DNA of 64,000 bases from an uncultured Acetobacteroides sp. Its GTDB lineage: Bacteria > Bacteroidota > Bacteroidia > Bacteroidales > ZOR0009. Each line of letters begins with the position of its first letter. Position 1 is the first letter of the stretch. Positions 1 through 8,723 of this stretch are shown piece by piece. Below the pieces are notes generated by a model, which was given only the letters and a program-made list of their open reading frames with translations, was not told the origin of the DNA and did not search any database. Location of the stretch: NCBI RefSeq assembly GCF_963678165.1, contig NZ_OY782755.1, forward strand, positions 2,294,001-2,358,000. The letters run 5' to 3'. The position numbers were made by a program, and so were the translations under genes.

Positions 1-156
1 AAGTTTAACTTCGAATCGTTTGATGTTGTGGGCAACTACTACAAGCGTATAATCAACGTTCTTAAGCAAATGAACTACTCGGAATACGAGAGTGATAAGT
101 TCAACGAGTACGAGAACGAACTTAACAATATTCTAGCAGAAAGGAGGGTTGCTTAA
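1..156 (+). CDS. atpA/ntpA: V-type ATP synthase subunit A, C-terminal end (partial)
   Basis: The first 51 codons of the window are open in frame 1 and end at TAA 154-156. They match the helical C-terminal tail expected of the catalytic A subunit, which lies directly before subunit B in such operons. The nucleotide-binding part lies outside the window, so the identity rests on position and tail composition. The stop overlaps the next start (TAATG), and an AGGAGG at 142-147 inside this gene serves as the ribosome binding site for subunit B, so the two are probably translationally coupled. Confidence 0.8.
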   Translation, partial: KFNFESFDVVGNYYKRIINVLKQMNYSEYESDKFNEYENELNNILAERRVA

Positions 157-1487
157 TGGAGACTACTGCTTTTAAGAAGATCTATACAAAGATTGAAAAT
201 ATCACCAAAGCTACCGTTACCCTTCGTGCTGATGGAGTGATGAACGAGGAACTCGCTCAGGTTGGCGAAAAGCTTGCTCAGGTGGTGAAAATTAGCGGGA
301 ACCTAGTTACGCTTCAGGTCTTTTCTGGAACTGAAGGTATTGCAACCGACACCGAAGTGGTTTTCTTTGGTCACGCACCAAAGCTTACTGTAAGCGACGA
401 TCTTGCTGGTCGATTTTTCAATGCATTCGGTAAGCCAATTTATGGTGGTCCTGAAGTCCAGGGTGAAGAGCGCGAAATTGGTGGACCTTCGGTTAACCCT
501 TTTCGCCGTAAGCAACCATCGGAGCTTATTGCTACTGGTATAGCAGGTATCGACCTTAACAACACCCTTGTATCGGGGCAAAAGATTCCATTCTTTGCCG
601 ACCCCGACCAGCCATTCAACCAGGTTATGGCAATGGTGGCACTTCGTGCAAAGGCAGACAAGATTATCCTTGGAGGTATGGGATTGTCGAACGACGACTT
701 CCTATTCTTCAAAAATGTATTCGATAACGCAGGTGCGCTCGATCGTATTATCTCTTTTGTAAATACAACAGAGCAACCACCAGTAGAGCGTCTGCTTATT
801 CCAGATATGGCGCTTACAGCTGCCGAATACTTTGCTGTAGATAAGGGGGAAAAGGTGCTCGTTCTGCTTACTGATATGACCCTTTACGCTGATGCTCTTG
901 CCATCGTATCGAACCGTATGGACCAAATCCCTTCTAAGGACTCTATGCCAGGTTCGCTATACTCCGATTTGGCTAAGATCTACGAAAAGGCTGTACAGCT
1001 TCCCAACGGTGGTTCTATAACCATTATTGCTGTTACTACTCTTTCAGGTGGTGATATTACCCACGCTATCCCAGATAACACCGGATATATCACCGAAGGT
1101 CAACTTTTCCTACGTACCGATTCGGATACCGGAAAGGTTATCATCGACCCATTCCGAAGCCTATCGCGCTTGAAACAGCTGGTAATCGGAAAGAAGACAC
1201 GTGAAGACCATCCACAAGTTATGAATGCAGCCGTTCGTCTTTACGCCGATGCGGCTAACGCAAAAACTAAGCTGGAGAATGGTTTCGACCTTACCGACTA
1301 CGATGAGCGTACGCTTAAGTTTGCCCACGACTACTCTAAGTTCTTACTAGCAATTGACGTAAATATCGATGCTACAAAGATGCTTGATACCGCGTGGGAT
1401 CTGTTTGCCAAGTACTTTAATCAAACTGAAGTTGCTATTAAGCAAGAGTTTGTTGAAAAATACTGGCCAAAAAACTTATTCAACTAG
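156..1487 (+). CDS. atpB/ntpB: V-type ATP synthase subunit B
   Basis: A 443-residue protein of normal length for the non-catalytic B subunit of V/A-type rotary ATPases, which alternates with A in the A3B3 head at the cytoplasmic face of the membrane. The N-terminal beta-barrel covers about residues 15-85 and the RecA-like domain follows. At the place where the catalytic subunit has its P-loop the sequence is LVSGQKIPFF (139-148), which lacks the Walker A GKT, as expected for B. The start overlaps the stop of subunit A and is preceded by AGGAGG. The gene lies in an operon A-B-D-I-K, all on the same strand with gaps of 30 bp or less. Confidence 0.96.
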   Translation: METTAFKKIYTKIENITKATVTLRADGVMNEELAQVGEKLAQVVKISGNLVTLQVFSGTEGIATDTEVVFFGHAPKLTVSDDLAGRFFNAFGKPIYGGPEVQGEEREIGGPSVNPFRRKQPSELIATGIAGIDLNNTLVSGQKIPFFADPDQPFNQVMAMVALRAKADKIILGGMGLSNDDFLFFKNVFDNAGALDRIISFVNTTEQPPVERLLIPDMALTAAEYFAVDKGEKVLVLLTDMTLYADALAIVSNRMDQIPSKDSMPGSLYSDLAKIYEKAVQLPNGGSITIIAVTTLSGGDITHAIPDNTGYITEGQLFLRTDSDTGKVIIDPFRSLSRLKQLVIGKKTREDHPQVMNAAVRLYADAANAKTKLENGFDLTDYDERTLKFAHDYSKFLLAIDVNIDATKMLDTAWDLFAKYFNQTEVAIKQEFVEKYWPKNLFN

Positions 1488-1496
1488 CGTACAATC

Positions 1497-2093
1497 ATGG
1501 GAGTTAAGTATCAAATAAATAAAACAGCGCTGAACGAACTGAATAAGCAGCTTCGTGTCAGAAAGCGTGCGCTCCCAACCATTAAGAATAAGGAATCGGC
1601 GCTGCGCCTCGAAGTAAAAAAGGCTAAGAGTTTAGCTGATGAGGTAGAGGCAAGGCAAACAGAACTTACAGGAAAACTTCAGTATATGAGTGGTTTGTGG
1701 TCTGAATTTAGATCTGAACTCATTACTGTAGACGATGTAAAAGTATCGCTAACTAAGATTGCGGGGGTAAAAATCCCAGTTCTTAAGGAGGTAATATTTA
1801 CAGTTCACGATTTCAATCTTTTTAGCAGTCCATTTTGGGTAGTAGACGGTATCCAAATCCTAAAAGAACTCACTACTTTAGGGATAGAACGAGAGTTCTA
1901 CCTTGAGAAAATGCGTCTTTTAGATCGTGCTCGTAAGAAAACAACCCAAAAGGTTAACCTTTACGAGAAGGTACAAATACCCGATTACGAGTCTGCTATA
2001 CAAAAGATTAAACGATTCTTAGAGGATGAGGAAAACCTTTCTAAGTCGGCGCAAAAGATTGTGAAAAAACGATACGAGGAGGTGGCAGAATGA
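1497..2093 (+). CDS. atpD/ntpD: V-type ATP synthase subunit D (central rotor stalk)
   Basis: A 198-residue, highly charged, largely helical protein starting 9 bp after subunit B. Its length, its helical character (long coiled-coil arms near residues 15-70 and 130-195) and its place between B and I fit the D subunit, the rotating shaft that links the A3B3 head to the membrane ring. The stop overlaps the start of the next gene (ATGA at 2090-2093), which suggests translational coupling. Function is inferred from family and operon position, since the subunit has no catalytic motif. Confidence 0.92.
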   Translation: MGVKYQINKTALNELNKQLRVRKRALPTIKNKESALRLEVKKAKSLADEVEARQTELTGKLQYMSGLWSEFRSELITVDDVKVSLTKIAGVKIPVLKEVIFTVHDFNLFSSPFWVVDGIQILKELTTLGIEREFYLEKMRLLDRARKKTTQKVNLYEKVQIPDYESAIQKIKRFLEDEENLSKSAQKIVKKRYEEVAE

Positions 2094-3877
2094 TCGTAAA
2101 AATGATTAAGTACAGCTTCCTTCTATACCATCAGGAGTTTCAATCTTTTCTGGAAGATATTCAACGTATTGGAGTGCTGGATATCACAAAAGAACAGAGG
2201 GCTCTTAATGAGGAGGAAAAGGAGTTGCTCGACCTGCAAGGCCGTTATCGTAGCACTATAAAGGCGCTTACGCATAGAAGAGGCGAGCAGAAGCAGCGTT
2301 TTGATCGTGACGGCATCCAAGTCCTAACGCGCTTTGAAACAATCGTAAAGGAACTTGAAGCAATTGAAGTTAACTATAAAAAGCTTGCTAAGCACCAATC
2401 CGATCTAGCGCCTTGGGGAAATTTTGAACCCTCCGCATTAGCCGATTTGGAAGCAAAGGGGCTGATTTTGCGATACTTTACCGCTCCTGCAAAAAAGTAT
2501 TGTGAGGAATGGGAGTCGCAATATCCGCTATCGGTAGTTAACGAGATTGGTGGTACCACCTACTTTGTTTGGATTCAGGAAAATGGGGAAACTTCTTTAA
2601 ACCTCCCTGCAAACGAAGTTAAAGTTCCCGCCCAATCGCTTGCACTACTAAACGAGGAGATTGATGGCGTTGTAATGCAAAAGCAGGATCTTAATGCCGA
2701 GCTAGATGAGCTTGCGCTCTATATTGATCTGCTTGCACGATGCAGCGACGAAATATCAGATACGTTTGATTTTAAGTCAATCTTTAATGGTACTCGTCGC
2801 GATTTGGAAGGAACGGTTGCTTTACTTACCGGATTCGTCCCAGATAATGCTGTCGATGAACTTAATAAATACCTAGAAGGACAATCTGTCGTTTACTTTG
2901 CTGAAAAAGCAACAGCAGAAGATCGACCACCAATTAAGCTTAAGAACAATAAGTTCGCAAAGTTGTTTGAGCCAATAGGTGAACTTTATATTCCACCTAC
3001 TTATTCGGAACTCGATCTTACGCCATTCTTTGCCCCATTCTACATGCTCTTTTTTGGACTGTGTATGAATGATATTGGCTATGGTATTATTTTCGTTGTC
3101 GCTGGATTTCTGCTGAGAAATAGACCAAAATTTGCTGCTTTAAGGCCCTACATTTTGCTTGTACAATGGCTAGGGTTTGGTACAATCCTCATGGGGTTAA
3201 TATCAGGTAGTATCTTTGGAACAGAAATGAAAGAATGGGAAATACTTCCAGAAGGTATTCGTCATCTCTTCTTGGATACCAATCAGATGATGCTCTTTGC
3301 AGTGCTAATTGGGTTTGTTCAAATTATCTTTGGTTTAGTCGTTAAGGCAGTTAATCGAACACGTATTTCGGGATGGCAAGCAGGTGTTGGACCATTTGGA
3401 TGGATATTTGCACTACTTGGGATTGCGATGTTATTTCTGCCTGCAACCAAACCATTCGCCATGTATGTTGTATATGTAGGAATTGGGTTGATTATTTTAT
3501 TTGCCCATCCACACGGTGGTATAGGGGGGAGATTAGGGTTAGGAGTGGTAGAACTCTATGAAATTACCGGATTCTTTGGCGATTTGCTTTCGTATATTCG
3601 TCTTTTTGCCCTCGGTATTTCAGGCGCCATTTTAGCAATGGTAATGAATAAGATTGCATCCTTATCCCTAGGTTCACTTCCTTTCGGACTTGATTACCTT
3701 GTTTTTGCGATAATATTTCTCGCAGGACATACCCTAAACATTGCGCTTTCATCATTAGGTGCGTTTGTGCATCCAATGCGTTTAACATTTGTCGAATTCT
3801 ATAAGAATTCAGGCTTTATAGGAGGAGGGAGATTGTATACCCCTTTCAAAAAAGCAAAAACACAAGAAAAAAGTTAA
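2090..3877 (+). CDS. atpI/ntpI: V-type ATP synthase subunit I (membrane stator)
   Basis: A 595-residue protein with the two-part build of subunit I: a cytoplasmic N-terminal half (about 1-310) with coiled-coil arms, and a C-terminal half with several hydrophobic segments from about 315 onward. The first membrane stretch has PFFAPFYMLFFGLCMNDIGY, a typical family region. Subunit I (also called a) provides the ion half-channels and anchors the peripheral stalks. It starts in the ATGA overlap with subunit D and ends 30 bp before subunit K. It is somewhat short for the family but has no break. Confidence 0.93.
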   Translation: MIVKMIKYSFLLYHQEFQSFLEDIQRIGVLDITKEQRALNEEEKELLDLQGRYRSTIKALTHRRGEQKQRFDRDGIQVLTRFETIVKELEAIEVNYKKLAKHQSDLAPWGNFEPSALADLEAKGLILRYFTAPAKKYCEEWESQYPLSVVNEIGGTTYFVWIQENGETSLNLPANEVKVPAQSLALLNEEIDGVVMQKQDLNAELDELALYIDLLARCSDEISDTFDFKSIFNGTRRDLEGTVALLTGFVPDNAVDELNKYLEGQSVVYFAEKATAEDRPPIKLKNNKFAKLFEPIGELYIPPTYSELDLTPFFAPFYMLFFGLCMNDIGYGIIFVVAGFLLRNRPKFAALRPYILLVQWLGFGTILMGLISGSIFGTEMKEWEILPEGIRHLFLDTNQMMLFAVLIGFVQIIFGLVVKAVNRTRISGWQAGVGPFGWIFALLGIAMLFLPATKPFAMYVVYVGIGLIILFAHPHGGIGGRLGLGVVELYEITGFFGDLLSYIRLFALGISGAILAMVMNKIASLSLGSLPFGLDYLVFAIIFLAGHTLNIALSSLGAFVHPMRLTFVEFYKNSGFIGGGRLYTPFKKAKTQEKS

Positions 3878-3907
3878 TAACTAAGTAAATTTTTTGGAGG
3901 ATAAAAC

Positions 3908-4369
3908 ATGTTTGTATCTGTAATGCTTGCTTACATTGGACTCGCCATTATGGTAGGAGTAGCTTGTATTGGTAGCACAATTGGTGTAACAGTATCGGGA
4001 AATGCGACTGTTGGTGGTCTTAAAAAGAATCCTGATATTTTTGGTAAAAGTATGCTTCTTACAGCGCTTCCATCAACCCAAGGATTGTACGGCTTTGCGG
4101 CTTTCTTCCTTATTAATGGTAAAATGAGTGCTTTACTTGCTGCTGGCATGCCTATTGAGAAGTCTTTTGCAATATTAGCAGCTGGGCTTACGGTTGGTTT
4201 TGTTGGCTACTATTCGTCAACCAAGCAATCTCGCGTAATTGCTAACGGTATTACCGAAATGGCAAATGGTAACGATGTATTCGGTAAGACCATGATTCTT
4301 GCTGTATATCCTGAGTTGTATTCAATTATTGCGCTTATTGCTGCCGTACTTATTTGGATGGGATTATAG
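3908..4369 (+). CDS. atpK/ntpK: V-type ATP synthase subunit K (rotor ring proteolipid), sodium-type residues
   Basis: A 153-residue, almost entirely hydrophobic protein with two duplicated helical hairpins, the 16-kDa form of the c-ring subunit. Only the second hairpin carries the ion-binding carboxylate (Glu136 in YPELYS); the first has Gln58 at the matching place. Leu54, Thr57, Gln58, Gln107 and Glu136 match in kind and spacing the sodium ligands described for Enterococcus hirae NtpK (Leu61, Thr64, Gln65, Gln110, Glu139), so coupling to Na+ rather than H+ is likely (inference). GGAG lies 9 bp before the ATG. This is the last gene of the operon, followed by a clear terminator. Confidence 0.95.
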   Translation: MFVSVMLAYIGLAIMVGVACIGSTIGVTVSGNATVGGLKKNPDIFGKSMLLTALPSTQGLYGFAAFFLINGKMSALLAAGMPIEKSFAILAAGLTVGFVGYYSSTKQSRVIANGITEMANGNDVFGKTMILAVYPELYSIIALIAAVLIWMGL

Positions 4370-4390
4370 TCTGTTACTTTAATCATAAAA

Positions 4391-4423
4391 AAGGCTGCTT
4401 CGTATGAGGCAGCCTTTTTTTTT
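4391..4423 (+). terminator. Rho-independent terminator of the V-ATPase operon
   Basis: An 8-bp stem AAGGCTGC/GCAGCCTT (4391-4398 and 4409-4416) with a 10-nt loop is followed by a T-run, 22 bp after the stop of subunit K. Confidence 0.9.
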
Positions 4424-4646
4424 AATATGCCATGCCAGCTAGATCGGAACTTTGATGACATAAGTTCTAATAGGATAATGTAGAAAGTAAAAGCAGGATG
4501 GCGATTGTTTTTCATCCTTGTCTTCCTTTCCTGTGTTTCGAAAACGTCATAGAGCCTCAATTAGACTTGCTGAACAAACATTTATTTAATCAATATGTTT
4601 TAAAATACAGAATGTAGTCCTAAAGTTGTAATCGAATGATTGGCGT

Positions 4647-5837
4647 ATGAGAAAGCATCCATACTTGTTCTCATTTATCCTTATTTTAATTTCAATTCCT
4701 TTTTTGTTCAGATATTTATGGAACAAAGAGGATGTGCGTCCTTTGAATATTCTCGTTGTTGATAAAACGGTACTTGATAGAAACAGACAGGAACATAGAC
4801 CTTTGTTTTGGATTTTAGAGCATGAGAAGTACATTAAGAAAAGCGAGCAACCATTTAATGTAAGCTCCGATTACTACGGCTTCTTTCCTGATGGGAAAGG
4901 AGGATATAAGGCGAAAGATTTTGCCAATTCCTCAGATTCTGCTTTAGCGACCCTTGCTCGCAGAAATGATGTGGCTTACTATACCGACATGTATGGCGTT
5001 TATGCGGGCGAATGGTTCGAGCGTTATCCCAACGAGCAACGTCGCAATCCTAAGATGAGCTCTCTCGAACCTTCTGAACTCATTTATGGCGGCATGTGCA
5101 TGGCCGAAGTTAATCTTCTAAAAAAGTTCAAGTCGCTGGGGAAACTTATTATTACAGAGTTTAATGTGATTGGTACTCCAACACCTACTTCTGTTACCCA
5201 CGAGTTTGAAATGGAGTTTAAGATGACCTGGAAGGAATGGATCGGGCGATACTACTCATCGCTGGATACTAACAAAAATAAGGAACTCCCAAAGTGGTTA
5301 AAGAAAAACTACACCGAGCAAAATGGAGGAAGGTGGCCTTTTAAGAGATCGGGGATCATATTTGTGAGAACTGATGAAAAGATTGTCATTCTTGAGCAGA
5401 AAACCCATCTCAATCTTGATGTGCCGTTAATAGAGACCAATCCGAAATTTAGGGATAGGTACGACCTACCTAAAAATATGAAGTTTCATTACTGGTTCGA
5501 TATTATTGGCGCCTCCGATAGCTTAGATGTGCTGGCTACCTATAAAATAGATGTGAACGAGGCGGGGAAAAAGGTGTTGGAGAAGAACTTAATCCCTACG
5601 CATTTTCCTGCAGTCGTAAAGTCAAAGAGTAGCAAGTACAGCTTTTACTATTTTGCAGGTGACTTTTCGGATATAGATATATCATTGTCGAATACAAAGT
5701 TTGCGAGTATTGCGGCTGTTAATCAGGCTTTCGTTCGGATAGAAGGGGAGGGGCGATCTGCTTTTTTCTGGCGTTTCTATCGTCCATTGGTTAGCAGTAT
5801 TATTAGCGAATACTACACAAAAAGGGTAGAGAAGTAG
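4647..5837 (+). CDS. Membrane-anchored protein of unknown function
   Basis: A 396-residue protein with one N-terminal hydrophobic segment (about 5-24) preceded by MRKH, so it is probably anchored in the inner membrane with a large periplasmic domain. The soluble part has no motif I can assign. A stretch near residues 33-120 (ILVVDKTVLD, then FFPDGKGGY and later DMYGVYAGEW) has an alternating strand pattern that could be a Rossmann-like fold, but this is only an impression. It stands alone: a 277-bp gap separates it from the V-ATPase operon and the next gene is convergent. The start was chosen because the signal-anchor begins directly after it. Confidence 0.8.
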   Translation: MRKHPYLFSFILILISIPFLFRYLWNKEDVRPLNILVVDKTVLDRNRQEHRPLFWILEHEKYIKKSEQPFNVSSDYYGFFPDGKGGYKAKDFANSSDSALATLARRNDVAYYTDMYGVYAGEWFERYPNEQRRNPKMSSLEPSELIYGGMCMAEVNLLKKFKSLGKLIITEFNVIGTPTPTSVTHEFEMEFKMTWKEWIGRYYSSLDTNKNKELPKWLKKNYTEQNGGRWPFKRSGIIFVRTDEKIVILEQKTHLNLDVPLIETNPKFRDRYDLPKNMKFHYWFDIIGASDSLDVLATYKIDVNEAGKKVLEKNLIPTHFPAVVKSKSSKYSFYYFAGDFSDIDISLSNTKFASIAAVNQAFVRIEGEGRSAFFWRFYRPLVSSIISEYYTKRVEK

Positions 5838-6282
5838 CAACCAATAGAACCCTAAACCAATGGAGGCTATAACAAATAGAGGGGGTAGTAAAACAGGGTG
5901 AACTACTTGCTAGAGTATACATTCAACCACTTCTAGGCACTTCTTTTATCCTACTTTCCCCGAACTTCACTCGGGGCAATTCACGTTGAAGTTCTTATAT
6001 GCTGCTACAGGTTGGCTGTAAGGAGGCTATATTCTATGCTTTCCATTGATTAATGCTGCGTAATGGCTGTTGAGCCGTAATCCGAAAGGATTGAATTCGA
6101 ATAGCCTGTATGCGATACGAGAAAATCATGCACCACGAGCCTGCTACCACGAAGCGATGGATAATGAGCCAGAAGTAGGGCATTGACCTCCAGAACGTAA
6201 TAGAGCCAAACAATGAGGCCATCAACACGCTAAGCGTTGATGGCCTCTTATATTTTACTGTTACTGCAAACTACTACTTAGG
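5838..6282. other. Intergenic stretch, possibly a decayed repeat or mobile fragment
   Basis: The 445 bp between convergent genes hold no convincing gene. There is a small hairpin CCCCGA/TCGGGG (5958-5963, 5971-5976) and the long hairpin listed separately. The 64-codon reverse frame at 6034-6228 has no recognisable product. The part at about 5990-6210 reads like the remnant of a dispersed element, but I cannot identify one. Confidence 0.3.
6215..6247. terminator. Hairpin downstream of the DEAD-box helicase gene
   Basis: A perfect 12-bp stem GAGGCCATCAAC/GTTGATGGCCTC (6215-6226, 6236-6247) with a 9-nt loop lies 35 bp past the stop of the reverse-strand helicase gene. The following reverse-strand sequence (ATTGTTTG) is only weakly T-rich, so it is either a weak terminator or a transcript-stabilising hairpin. 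Confidence 0.6.
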
Positions 6283-7545
6283 CTAACGCTTGCTTTCGAG
6301 CTTTCGTCTTCGCCAGAAATCGCCGTTTGATTTGTTTCCTCTATAGCCACTTCCCTTAGCAGGTGCTGCCTTGCTGCTATCTATCGCCTTGCTAACACCA
6401 ATTGCTGATGCAATGCTTACAAATGGATGGTCGTATATCACACGAATATCCTTCTTTATAAGGCGTTCGATATCCTTTAGGAGCTTTACCTCTTCGGGAT
6501 CAACCAGCGATATGGCCACTCCGTTGTTGCCGGCACGTCCGGTTCTTCCAATTCGGTGAACGTAAGTTTCGGGAACTTCAGGTAACTCGTAGTTGATAAC
6601 GTGCGAGAGCTGATCGACATCAATACCTCTAGCAGCAATATCGGTAGCGATTAGCACCTTCGTTTTTCTATCCTTAAAGTTATTAAGGGCATTTTGGCGG
6701 GCATTTTGCGACTTATTTCCGTGAATTGCCTCTGCCTTTATGCCATCCTTTACCAGTAACCTTACCAGCTTGTCGGAGCCGTGCTTAGTTCGGGCAAATA
6801 CAAGTGCCGATTCGACTGTTTCGTTGCTAAGCAAGCTTATCAGTAGATCCTTTTTCTGCGTTTTCTCGACAAAGTACACCAGCTGCTTTATGACATCTAC
6901 CGTTGATGATACAGGCGTAACTTCAACCTTTAGCGGTTTGTAAAGCATGGTGTTGGCCAACTTCTGTATTTCGGGCGGCATGGTGGCCGAAAAGAAGAGC
7001 GTTTGGCGCTTGGGTGGAATAATCTGGAGTATTCGCTTTATATCGTGAATAAAGCCCATGTCGAGCATCCTATCAGCCTCGTCGAGTACAAAGAAATCGA
7101 GATTGGGGACCTTTACAATCCCCTGGTTGTAGAGGTCGAGCAAACGACCGGGCGTGGCAATTAGAATATCGACTCCAGAACGTAATAGGTTTACTTGCGG
7201 AACTTGGGAAACGCCCCCAAAGATCACGGCATGCCTTAAGCTGGTAAATTTACCGTAGTCCGTAAAGCTTTCGCCAATCTGAATGGCAAGCTCCCTTGTT
7301 GGGGTGATGATGAGCGCTTTTACGGCTCTATGCTTGCGGGTATCTGGATTTTGGGTGAGTTTCTGAATGATTGGAATACTAAACGCTGCTGTTTTCCCTG
7401 TGCCTGTTTGCGCACATCCGATTAGGTCGTTGCCCTCTAAGATCTTGGGAATTGCCTGTGCTTGTATGGGGGTTGGGGTTGAATACTCTACTTGCTTTAA
7501 AGCCTCCAGAATGGGCTGAATTAAGTTTAACTGTTCAAATGTCAT
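6283..7545 (-). CDS. DEAD-box RNA helicase, RhlE-like
   Basis: A 420-residue ATP-dependent RNA helicase of the DEAD-box superfamily. Visible motifs in order: Q motif PTPIQ (24-28), Walker A AQTGTGKT (45-52), Ia PTREL (82-86), Ib TPGR (131-134), DEAD (155-158), SAT (186-188), ARGID and HRIGRTGRAG in the second RecA domain. The C-terminus ends in a short basic tail (WRRRKLESKR), as in RhlE-type enzymes that act in ribosome assembly and RNA turnover, often in the cold. The exact subfamily is inferred. A -7 box lies at 7584-7591. Confidence 0.95.
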   Translation of the reverse strand: MTFEQLNLIQPILEALKQVEYSTPTPIQAQAIPKILEGNDLIGCAQTGTGKTAAFSIPIIQKLTQNPDTRKHRAVKALIITPTRELAIQIGESFTDYGKFTSLRHAVIFGGVSQVPQVNLLRSGVDILIATPGRLLDLYNQGIVKVPNLDFFVLDEADRMLDMGFIHDIKRILQIIPPKRQTLFFSATMPPEIQKLANTMLYKPLKVEVTPVSSTVDVIKQLVYFVEKTQKKDLLISLLSNETVESALVFARTKHGSDKLVRLLVKDGIKAEAIHGNKSQNARQNALNNFKDRKTKVLIATDIAARGIDVDQLSHVINYELPEVPETYVHRIGRTGRAGNNGVAISLVDPEEVKLLKDIERLIKKDIRVIYDHPFVSIASAIGVSKAIDSSKAAPAKGSGYRGNKSNGDFWRRRKLESKR

Positions 7546-7583
7546 GTAATACGGGTTAACCGTCGCGGTTATTTATTTGGAGG

Positions 7584-7591
7584 CAAAGGTA
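7584..7591 (-). promoter_or_regulatory. -7 box of the helicase gene
   Basis: Reads TACCTTTG on the reverse strand, a match to the Bacteroidota consensus TAnnTTTG, 38 bp before the helicase start. Confidence 0.55.
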
Positions 7592-7659
7592 ACATCTTTA
7601 TTGGAATATTTAGGGGTGAAGAAGTTATAGGCAGGTATTTCTCGTTCAAATTGTAGATT

Positions 7660-8099
7660 CATCCTTCAATAGTCTTTTATTGGGCATTAGCATTTTAAAG
7701 GAGAGAGCCTTCTTCTTCTCTGTTCTTTTTGTAAGGGCAAAAAGAACCAAAAACCCTTGGCACGAATTAACTCGCTCGGTCGCGGTGGAATGGCGCTACC
7801 TCAAATGTGGTAATAGCCCTAAGACCTTTACAGCATTGAGGAACATAGTGGAGGCGACCTCGCTCAAACAGGGATTCGTGCCAGTCTGGTATGGCTGCGC
7901 CATGGTGTCTACGGAAGAAGGTTGTTCGGTAATACGACGTTTACCTGCCGTTGTTAAGCGAGCTAATATGGGAAACCTTTTTATTCTGTGGTTCATCGAG
8001 GACTCTTCTAAAACAAGAATCTTAAAGGCGAAATTAATGGATTATAGGAAGTTATTTTGCAGTAGGGAGGGAGTTGAAGGTAGGGAAGGAATCTTCTGC
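7660..8099. other. Probable degenerate dispersed element with an accidental reading frame
   Basis: A forward frame of 140 codons (7680-8102) is open here, but the product has no fold-like pattern, is rich in Cys, Arg and Trp, and lacks a signal or domain. The underlying DNA has an inverted repeat GGCACGAAT/ATTCGTGCC (about 7759 and 7872) and a poly-pyrimidine lead-in mirrored by AAAAAGAACCAAAAA. From memory, similar stretches occur between genes in many Bacteroidota genomes and are often annotated as hypothetical proteins. I treat it as a non-coding repeat remnant. Confidence 0.4.
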
Positions 8100-8107
8100 T
8101 AAATTTG
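8100..8107 (+). promoter_or_regulatory. -7 box of the CYTH gene
   Basis: TAAATTTG matches TAnnTTTG and lies 22 bp before the start codon. Confidence 0.55.
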
Positions 8108-8129
8108 CACATACAATATTCAACGAAAG

Positions 8130-8600
8130 ATGGCACTAGAGATTGAACGGAAATTTTTGGTTAGTTCAGAAGGCTACAAAGGAGCTGCACGTAAGTCGTA
8201 TCGCATAGTTCAGGGGTACCTGTCGTCGAACCCGGAGCGGACGGTGCGCGTGAGGGTAAAGGGCGAAAGAGGCTACCTTACCATTAAGGGTATTGCCAAC
8301 GATTCGGGGCTTACCCGCTTTGAGTGGGAGAAGGAGATTGCCGTTGCTGAGGCCGATGAGCTGCTCAAAATCTGCGAGCCTGGGGTAATTGACAAGATTC
8401 GCTATGAGGTAGATTTTGGCAACCACACCTTCGAGGTGGACGAGTTTGCGGGGGATAACCGAGGGCTGGTTGTTGCCGAAATAGAGCTGTCGGACGAGAA
8501 CGAGGCCTTCGAGAAACCCGATTGGCTAGGCGAGGAGGTTACCGGGGATAAGCGCTACTACAACTCGATGCTGAGCCTGAAGCCTTTTGGCAGGTGGTAA
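8130..8600 (+). CDS. CYTH-domain protein (probable inorganic triphosphatase)
   Basis: A 156-residue single-domain protein of the CYTH family, whose beta-tunnel enzymes cleave triphosphate compounds (some act as adenylate cyclases or thiamine triphosphatases). The signature ExExK is present at the N-terminus (E4-I-E6-R-K8 in ALEIERKFLV). Further basic and acidic strand residues follow (RTVRVRVKG, TRFEWEKEI, VDEFAG, AEIELS). Length is typical for short bacterial members, and the motif at residue 4 fixes the start. Substrate cannot be told from sequence. A promoter box lies just upstream and the next gene is convergent. Confidence 0.9.
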   Translation: MALEIERKFLVSSEGYKGAARKSYRIVQGYLSSNPERTVRVRVKGERGYLTIKGIANDSGLTRFEWEKEIAVAEADELLKICEPGVIDKIRYEVDFGNHTFEVDEFAGDNRGLVVAEIELSDENEAFEKPDWLGEEVTGDKRYYNSMLSLKPFGRW

Positions 8601-8673
8601 TATGGGGAGCAGGGAGTAGCTGTTGGTCACCATAATGACGTTGACCAGGTTTCCTGGCTAGATCAAAAAAAAT

Positions 8674-8699
8674 GAGCGGAACGCATGCACGTCCCGCTC
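8674..8699 (-). terminator. Terminator of the 8724-9437 gene
   Basis: A 10-bp stem with one mismatch (8674-8683 with 8690-8699, loop CATGCA) is followed on the reverse strand by a run of eight Ts. Confidence 0.8.
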
Positions 8700-8723
8700 T
8701 ATTCCTCTTATTGTCCTGCTTTG

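Noticed and set aside
6034..6228. 64-codon reverse frame after the helicase gene
   Set aside because: No start signal or domain, and it overlaps the hairpin region; probably chance.
6188..7190. 16-bp match between 6188-6203 and 7174-7189 (CTCCAGAACGTAATAG)
   Set aside because: One 16-mer shared within 64 kb can arise by chance, and no longer similarity surrounds it.
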